Positions 30,654 through 36,797 of a stretch of DNA of 36,797 nt are shown piece by piece (within the stretch, counting starts at the first letter, position 1; every line of letters starts with the position of its first letter). Position numbers and translations under genes: made by a program. The stretch comes from an uncultured Sphingomonadales bacterium. GTDB lineage: Bacteria > Pseudomonadota > Alphaproteobacteria > Sphingomonadales > Sphingomonadaceae. The notes under the pieces are model-generated. The model was given only the letters and a program-made list of their open reading frames with translations, searched no databases and was not told the origin of the DNA. The DNA lies in contig CAIOKP010000017.1 in assembly GCA_903858875.1 (NCBI GenBank), positions 1 through 36,797 of the forward strand, in the 5' to 3' direction.

Positions 30654-31021
30654 CCGCGCGATTTGAGGCGGAAATCCTCGACTGGCACACCGCCGATAAG
30701 ATGTTCCTGAAGGATGCGTTCCAGCACGGGTTCGGTGCAGGAATGGTACCACACGCCATCGGGCCAGACGACCGCGATGGGGCCGGCAAAACACACCTTC
30801 AGACAATCGGCCTTGCTGCGATGGATGCCGACCTCGGCCAAGCCCAATTGTTTGCAGCGTTTTTTCAGGTAATTCCACGCTGCGCTGCCCGCCTCGCGCG
30901 AACAGCATTCGCCCTTTTGCGGTTCGGCGCAGAGCAGGATGTGGCGCTGAATGCCGCCGGGGGCCGCCTTGGCCAGTGCCTCTTCGGCGCGGGCGATCTC
31001 GTTGGCGTCGGTCATCGGCAC
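30650..31021 (-). CDS. (2Fe-2S) ferredoxin domain-containing protein
   Basis: [19 protein letters not shown]...[13 protein letters not shown]...[27 protein letters not shown]-like thioredoxin-type ferredoxin pattern. Confidence 0.88.
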   Translation of the reverse strand: MPMTDANEIARAEEALAKAAPGGIQRHILLCAEPQKGECCSREAGSAAWNYLKKRCKQLGLAEVGIHRSKADCLKVCFAGPIAVVWPDGVWYHSCTEPVLERILQEHLIGGVPVEDFRLKSRG

Positions 31022-31443
31022 ATCAACGGCGCCAGGCCCGTCAGCAACGCATCGGGCAACGCCGCCGCCCGGCCATCAACCACGTAAACCGCGACCGATT
31101 CCGCCAAACCCGCCGGTCGCCCGTTCTGCATCAACAGATGCCGCAAACGCAGGCTGTGCTTGCCGGGCGCGACAACGCCCGTGTGCACCGTGATTGGCGC
31201 GGGGTAGTGGCATTGCGCGAGGTAATCGATGGTCAGGCTGGCCAGCATCACTTGCCCGCCCGGCGCCATCGCGTCGGCAAAGCCGCTGGCGACGTGAAAT
31301 CGCACGCGGGCATCCTCGACAATCGCGGCCTGCGCCACATTGTTGATATGGCCGTTGGGGTCGAGATCGGCATAGCGCGTCGGAATCTCGCAAGCATGGG
31401 GATACAGCGCGGGGTCTAACAGGCGGGGATCAGGTTTGGCCAT
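31012..31443 (-). CDS. Acyl-CoA thioesterase (4HBT family)
   Basis: [30 protein letters not shown] hotdog motif. Confidence 0.88.
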   Translation of the reverse strand: MAKPDPRLLDPALYPHACEIPTRYADLDPNGHINNVAQAAIVEDARVRFHVASGFADAMAPGGQVMLASLTIDYLAQCHYPAPITVHTGVVAPGKHSLRLRHLLMQNGRPAGLAESVAVYVVDGRAAALPDALLTGLAPLMCR

Positions 31444-31456
31444 CGTTGCCGCCCTC

Positions 31457-33568
31457 TCAACGCTTCAACCAGCGGTCGAGCCAACCCAGTACGGTGGCGT
31501 GCCATTGCAGCGAATTCTTCGGTTTCAGCACCCAGTGGTTTTCATCGGGGAACACCAGCAGATCCGCCGCCACACCGCGCGATTGCAACGCCGTAAACGC
31601 AGCGATCCCCTGCGTATAGGGGATGCGGAAATCCTTCTCGCTGGTGATCACCAGCATCGGCGTTTGCCATTTTGCGACATGGTTGACCGGGTTCCATTGT
31701 TCGAACGCGGCCGGTGCATCGTGATAGGTGTGGCCGCCATGTTCCCATTCATCGAACCACAATTCATCGGTTTCATAGGCCATGGCGCGGGCGTCAAACA
31801 CGCCGTCATGTTGGACCAGGCATTTGAACCGGTCGGCCCATTTCCCCTCGATCCAGTTCATCATATAGCCACCATAGGACGCGCCCAGCGCACAAGCCCG
31901 GTCGCCATCCATCTGCGGATCGCGGGCCAAGGCGGCGGCAAGGCCCTTTTGCAGATCTTCCAGCGGCGACCCGCCCCAATTCTGGTTGATCGCATCGGTG
32001 AAGGCCTGCCCATATCCGGTGCTGCCATGGAAATCGACCGAGACCACCGCATAGCCTTGCGCGGCGAACAGGCGCGGGTTCCAGCGGAACGACCAGCCGT
32101 CCCCGAACGACCCCTGCGGCCCGCCATGCACGAACAACAACACTGGTAATTTGCCCGATGCATTGGCGGGTTTGTAGGTCATGCCCCAAACCGTATCGCC
32201 CTGCGCGCCGGTAAAGCTGAACCGGCCCACGGTGACCGGCGCCAGCGCGGCGAGTTGTGCATCATTGGCGTGGCTGATCTGGCGCGGTGGCTTTGCGGCG
32301 TCGGCGAGATAGACCTCTGCCGGGCCGGAGGCGCTGTCGCGGGTGAACAATAGGCCGCCCTTGGCCAGCGGCAAGATCGCGCCAATATGGCCTTCCCGCG
32401 CTGTGGTGCCGAGTTTCAGCCGTTCGACCTTTCCGGTACGCACATCAATGCGAAATGCCGGGTGATCCAGCACTTCATCCGCCGTGGCGATCAGCGCGCG
32501 CGAATCCGCCGTCCATGCCAGCGACGCAACCGACCGGTCCCACCCGGCGGTCAGCGCGCGATCCGCCCCGGTTTTCAGGTTGCGCAGATGCACCACCAGC
32601 CGGTCCGATTCATACCCTGGCCGCGCCATCGCCGCATAGGCCAGCCATTGCCCATCGGGCGAAGCGGCTGGTGCGCGGTCGGTCGCGCGGTTGGCGGCGG
32701 TCAAATTCACCGGCGCCGTGCCATCGAGCCGCGATTGCCAGATGTCGAGATTGGTCGAGGTCGGTTCGGCCCGGTCGGAGGCGCGGGCGACGAAGAAGAC
32801 GCTCTGCGAATCGGGGGCCCAAGCGATGTCTTCGGCGCCGCCATCGGGTTTGGTCGGGGTGTCGGCGGTCAGCGCGCCGGTTGGGCCGTCCAGCGCCGCG
32901 CCCTCGCCGGTGATCGCGCCATCAGTGCCCAGCGCAAAGGCAAAGCTGCGGGTGTAAACGCCAGGCGTTGCCCAGCTATCCCAATGCCGCACAAAGCCGA
33001 CGCCGTCACGATACAGCCGCCCGCTGCCCGGCCCGGTCAAGGCGGTGTCGCCCGTGCCATCGCAGCCGAGCGTCGGGCAATCACGCGCCACGTCGCCCCA
33101 GACGACGAGGCGTTTGCCGTTGGGCGACAGGGTGAAACCGGCAACATCGGCCTTGAAATGGCTGGCCTGCACCGGCGCGGCATCGGCCCGTGTCAGGTCG
33201 AGGGACCAGAGCTGATCGCTGCCCGACTTGTTCGAGAGAAAATAGAGCCGATGGCCATCGGGGCTAAAGGCGGGGGCGGTTTGGTTGGCGCCGGGCAAGT
33301 CGGCGATGTGGCTTGGCGCGCCGCCCTTGGCCGCAACGCGCCACAGTCCGGTGGTGCGCTTATAGCTGGCCGGGTCGGTGTCGGTCTGTTGCCAGACGAT
33401 CACCTGGCCATCGGGCGAGGCCGCAGGCGCCCCGACGCGAGCCAGCGTCACCAGATCCTGCGGCATGAAACCGGCTTGAGATGCCTCGGCCTGTGAAGGC
33501 TGGGCGATCAGGGCCGCGGTGGAGCAGGCCAGCGACAGCGCGAAACGCGCGACAAAACGAGTGTGCAT
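31457..33568 (-). CDS. S9 family peptidase (prolyl oligopeptidase / acylaminoacyl peptidase-like)
   Basis: Signal peptide; LFVHGGPQGSFGDGWSFRWNPRLFAAQGYAVVSVDFHGSTGYGQ, GASYGGYMMNWI, FPDENHWV. Confidence 0.94.
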   Translation of the reverse strand: MHTRFVARFALSLACSTAALIAQPSQAEASQAGFMPQDLVTLARVGAPAASPDGQVIVWQQTDTDPASYKRTTGLWRVAAKGGAPSHIADLPGANQTAPAFSPDGHRLYFLSNKSGSDQLWSLDLTRADAAPVQASHFKADVAGFTLSPNGKRLVVWGDVARDCPTLGCDGTGDTALTGPGSGRLYRDGVGFVRHWDSWATPGVYTRSFAFALGTDGAITGEGAALDGPTGALTADTPTKPDGGAEDIAWAPDSQSVFFVARASDRAEPTSTNLDIWQSRLDGTAPVNLTAANRATDRAPAASPDGQWLAYAAMARPGYESDRLVVHLRNLKTGADRALTAGWDRSVASLAWTADSRALIATADEVLDHPAFRIDVRTGKVERLKLGTTAREGHIGAILPLAKGGLLFTRDSASGPAEVYLADAAKPPRQISHANDAQLAALAPVTVGRFSFTGAQGDTVWGMTYKPANASGKLPVLLFVHGGPQGSFGDGWSFRWNPRLFAAQGYAVVSVDFHGSTGYGQAFTDAINQNWGGSPLEDLQKGLAAALARDPQMDGDRACALGASYGGYMMNWIEGKWADRFKCLVQHDGVFDARAMAYETDELWFDEWEHGGHTYHDAPAAFEQWNPVNHVAKWQTPMLVITSEKDFRIPYTQGIAAFTALQSRGVAADLLVFPDENHWVLKPKNSLQWHATVLGWLDRWLKR

Positions 33569-33607
33569 GACAGCGAAGCTAGCGCCTTGTGCGCCGCCCC
33601 GCAATGA

Positions 33608-34069
33608 TCAGCTTTTTTTCCCAACAATCCGGGCGATTTCGGCCGCGATCAGGCGTTCGACCATCGGCGGCAAATGCTTGTCCAGCCATTCGGCCAAGGC
33701 CGGCTTCAGCAATTCGCGCGTCAATTCCTCCAGCGAGGTTTCGCCAGCGCGAACGATCTGCGGCGAAGCACTGGGCTGCGCCATCATCGCCAAGGCGGCC
33801 AATGACGAACGCATCGAGGCGCGCGCGCCTTCGTTCAGCAGCGCCGGTTCGACGGCGTTCTCGGCCTCGTCCTCTGGCTGAAAATCGAGAAATTGCGCTG
33901 ACATGGCAAGGTCGAGCACGTCGTCATCCTGCGCAGCGGGCGGCGATTCGGGCTGCGGAGTCGCGCGGACCGGGTGCGGTTCTGCATGCGCGGCACGATT
34001 GTCGCGTGCGATAACTTTTTTAATCGAATCAAGGATTTCCTCGACCGATGGTTCGCCTGGCTGGCGCAT
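33608..34069 (-). CDS. DUF2497/PopZ-like polar organizing protein
   Basis: N-terminal EPSVEEILDSIKKVIARDN and C-terminal LEELTRELLKPALAEWLDKHLPPMVERLIAAEIARIVGKK separated by acidic/Pro linker. Confidence 0.88.
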   Translation of the reverse strand: MRQPGEPSVEEILDSIKKVIARDNRAAHAEPHPVRATPQPESPPAAQDDDVLDLAMSAQFLDFQPEDEAENAVEPALLNEGARASMRSSLAALAMMAQPSASPQIVRAGETSLEELTRELLKPALAEWLDKHLPPMVERLIAAEIARIVGKKS

Positions 34070-34120
34070 CGCCCTTGCCCCTGTTTCTAAAATATTCCGA
34101 AAGCCGATATGCCCCCGGCC

Positions 34121-35587
34121 CTATTGGCCCGGAATTGAGCCGTTCTGGGCCGGTGTGTCAACGGTGCGGGTGGGAACGCCTGCGCCCTGCACCTTGTCGC
34201 TGCCCCAATCTGTCCATTCTCCACGCGCGCTGCGGGCATGCACCGTGGGGTCGTACAGCGCGCCGCCATCCAACCCGAGGTCGCGCGCCTCAGCCCGGCC
34301 CATGGCGGATAGCAGCGAGAAGCCTGCGACATAGGCGTTGCGTTGCGCGGTGACCAATTGGACCTGCGCGTTCACCAATTCCTGTTCGGCGTTCAGGATG
34401 TCGAGGATCGTGCGGTTGCCCACGCTGTTTTCGGCGCGGACCCCTTGCAGGCTCAACTGTGCTGCATCGACGGCCGTTTGGGTCGAGGCGATGATTTCGT
34501 TGGCGGCGCGATAGTTCGAAAATGCGGCGCGAACATTGGCGATGACCGCGCGTTCGGTGGCGATTTCCTGATCCATTGCCTGACCTTCGCGGGCCTCGGC
34601 CTGCTTGATCAAGGCACTTGGGCGCCCGCCCTGATACAAGGGAATGGTCGCGCGGATGCCGACATCGGCGGATTTGTCAGATTGCGGCAACAGGCTGGTT
34701 GGCACGCCGGCCACGCTCAACGAATGCAGGTAATCGGTGTAGCCGCCATCGGCGAACAAGGTCACCTTGGGCAAGCGCGAGGCCTTGGCCCCTTCTGCAT
34801 CATAGCCGGCGGCCTTGCTGCGTCCACGCGCACCGGCCAGGTCGGGGTTGCCATCTAGCGCGATCGCCACCGCATCCTCTGGCGCCTTGGGCAGCGGGGG
34901 CAGCGGCGGTGGCGGCTGAAGGTCGCCCGGCACCTTGCCGATGATCTGGATATAGGTTTCGCGCGCCTGCACCACGCTCGCCTCGGCGCCGCGCAGATTG
35001 CCGACCGCCAGCGCGAGCCGCGACTGCGATTGCGCGACATCGGTGCGGGTGACATCGCCGATCTGGAACCGGTCGCTCGTCGCCTTGAGGTTGGCCTCCA
35101 GCGTCTGAACCTGCGCCTTGTTCAGCTTGACGATCACCTGGGTGCGGATGACATCGAGATAGGCGGCGACCGTCTGGGTGAAAATCCCGCTCTCGGTCCC
35201 GCGTAGATCGGCGCGGCCGGCAATGACGCGGGTATCAGCGGCGCGAATCGCGTTTTTCACCGCGCCACCATTGTACAGCGGTACGGTCATCGTGCCGGTG
35301 AGAGAGGCCATGCGCGGCATATCGGCGGTCGACAGCTCGCTTTGGCGAACGAATTCGGTCTCCGACGCCACACCATTCAACGATGGCAATCCATCGGCCC
35401 GCGCCAAAGTCACCGCCGCATCGGTCGCGCGCAATTGTTCGCGCGCCGCCAACAGGGTCGGATTTCCGGCATAGGCCAAAGCCAACGCATCGCGCAGGTC
35501 ATCCGCGCGGGCGGTGGTTGTGGCCATCATGCTGGCGACACCCATCGTGCCGGCCAGCAGCCGAAAACGCCAACCCTTGAGCATCAC
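34121..35587 (-). CDS. tolC: TolC family outer membrane protein
   Basis: LRDALALAYAGNPTLLAAREQLRATDAAV, NRTILDILNAEQELVNAQVQLVTAQRNAYVAGFSLLSAMG. Confidence 0.94.
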   Translation of the reverse strand: MMLKGWRFRLLAGTMGVASMMATTTARADDLRDALALAYAGNPTLLAAREQLRATDAAVTLARADGLPSLNGVASETEFVRQSELSTADMPRMASLTGTMTVPLYNGGAVKNAIRAADTRVIAGRADLRGTESGIFTQTVAAYLDVIRTQVIVKLNKAQVQTLEANLKATSDRFQIGDVTRTDVAQSQSRLALAVGNLRGAEASVVQARETYIQIIGKVPGDLQPPPPLPPLPKAPEDAVAIALDGNPDLAGARGRSKAAGYDAEGAKASRLPKVTLFADGGYTDYLHSLSVAGVPTSLLPQSDKSADVGIRATIPLYQGGRPSALIKQAEAREGQAMDQEIATERAVIANVRAAFSNYRAANEIIASTQTAVDAAQLSLQGVRAENSVGNRTILDILNAEQELVNAQVQLVTAQRNAYVAGFSLLSAMGRAEARDLGLDGGALYDPTVHARSARGEWTDWGSDKVQGAGVPTRTVDTPAQNGSIPGQ

Positions 35588-35589
35588 CT

Positions 35590-36201
35590 TCAGAAGCTCC
35601 AGCGCTTCGGCGTGGCGAATTCGGTGATCGCGGGGATGCCCATGTCGCCAACCGAGGCAAAGGTGATGATACCCGCTGTCTTGCGTCCCGATGCCAAGCG
35701 CGTGAGGTTGCCCTGCACCAACCCGGTCACAATGCGGCCACCTTCGGCCAGTGCATTGGTCAGCGCTTCGGGCAATTCACCCGCCGCGCCATCGACCACG
35801 ATCAACGAATAGCCACCGGCCAGTCCGGCGCCAACATCCGCCGCATCGACGACATCCAGCGATCCGACCAGCGGGCGCAGCAGCTCGGCCAGATAGCCAG
35901 CGCCTGCCGTCACCACCAGCGCCTTGTCAGCGGTCGTCGGCTCAGCGGCGGCCAAAGCCGTCCCATGGAACAGCGGCGCGGCGAGAAACCGCCCGCCGCC
36001 CAGCGGCACGGCGCGGTCCATATAGGCGGCGGCGCGGTGGTCGGCGGGCACGAAATCTTCGCGCGCGACACGGGCCACAGCGGCCAGCACCCAAGGCTGG
36101 TTGACGCCGCTGGTACGCAGCTGGCTGTCGATCATGGCGCGGCGGGGTGACCCGGCTTCGGCGCCCATGGAATGGAAATCTGTTCCGGTCATGCTAATCA
36201 T
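35590..36201 (-). CDS. Protein-L-isoaspartate O-methyltransferase-like protein (start uncertain)
   Basis: RRAMIDSQLRTSGVNQPWVLAAVARVAREDFVPADHRAAAYMDRAVPLGGGRFLAAP; weak SAM motif VVTAGAGYLAELL. Confidence 0.85.
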   Translation of the reverse strand: MISMTGTDFHSMGAEAGSPRRAMIDSQLRTSGVNQPWVLAAVARVAREDFVPADHRAAAYMDRAVPLGGGRFLAAPLFHGTALAAAEPTTADKALVVTAGAGYLAELLRPLVGSLDVVDAADVGAGLAGGYSLIVVDGAAGELPEALTNALAEGGRIVTGLVQGNLTRLASGRKTAGIITFASVGDMGIPAITEFATPKRWSF

Positions 36202-36494
36202 CCTCACGCCGATCTGTATTGCACAGCTAACACAGTGGTGCAATCGCGATGTGCTTCTATGGCATGACCGGCCATAAAGCCAAGGGGTTTGACGCGCGAA
36301 TCAGCGCGAAAGCACCCGGAATGCTCTGGAAAAATACCTCTGCCGCCTCCACAACTTTGGTCGCGCTTATGCCAATTGCGCTTTGCGTGGGGGGGCAATC
36401 GTGCCTATGGGCGATAACCGCAAAAACAGCAAAGCATGACCGGGGGCGAGGGCCACCACGCCTGACGCCCGCCGATCCGCAAGGAGCGCGATAG

Positions 36495-36797
36495 ATGGCA
36501 GACATGGTGACAATCCGCGAGGAAGACCTGATTGATAGCGTGGCAGATGCCCTGCAATTCATCAGCTATTACCACCCGATGGATTATATCCGCGCCCTGG
36601 GCGCGGCATATGAGGCCGAACAAGGCCCCGCCGCCAAGGACGCTATCGCCCAGATTCTGACCAACAGCCGGATGTGCGCCGAAGGGCACCGCCCGATCTG
36701 TCAGGACACCGGCATCGTCAACGTGTTCATCGAATGGGGCCAGAATTGCCGCCTCGAATCGGACAAGTCGTTGCAGGATGTCGTCGATGAAGGCGTC
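36495..36797 (+). CDS. Class I fumarate hydratase, N-terminal part (truncated by window end)
   Basis: Open frame MADMVTIREEDLIDSVADALQFISYYHPMDYIRALGAAYEAEQGPAAKDAIAQILTNSRMCAEGHRPICQDTGIVNVFIEWG. Confidence 0.92.
   Translation, partial: MADMVTIREEDLIDSVADALQFISYYHPMDYIRALGAAYEAEQGPAAKDAIAQILTNSRMCAEGHRPICQDTGIVNVFIEWGQNCRLESDKSLQDVVDEGV

Noticed and set aside
32387-33496. 369-aa ORF antisense to the S9 peptidase gene
   Set aside because: Shadow ORF, no recognisable domain

Overview
This window looks like the chromosomal replication-origin region of a sphingomonad-type alphaproteobacterium (taxonomic inference from protein families and gene order). Left arm, mostly minus strand: parB (truncated by the window edge), parA, rsmG, mnmG, mnmE, a DUF6489-like ORF, rho (plus strand), hemJ, hemE. 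Right arm, plus strand: ppsR/DUF299 (RP001-like), maf, aroE, coaE, dnaQ, hpf, ptsN, a PaaI-type thioesterase, a DUF1491-like protein, and a SleB-type hydrolase. The hemE-ppsR gap (about 8577-8885) matches the Caulobacter Cori position and contains several DnaA-box-like 9-mers and an AT-richer segment, so I propose it as oriC. Five near-identical parS-like palindromes lie on both sides of it, four of them inside genes. The rest of the window holds xth, an ErpA/IscA-like protein, a CBS protein, a six-gene carbohydrate-utilisation cluster (TonB receptor, GH3, carboxylesterase, DUF1593/Sde182-like, GH30, Gfo/Idh) with a divergent LacI regulator, HU, a TRIC channel, a 2Fe-2S ferredoxin, a thioesterase, an S9 peptidase, a PopZ-like DUF2497 protein, TolC, a PIMT-like protein, and the start of a class I fumarase. 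The DUF1593 gene has a single in-frame TAG. The main non-ORF signals are the parS set, the oriC candidate, the LacI operator candidates and several strong hairpins. I saw no CRISPR arrays, tRNA/rRNA genes or transposases.
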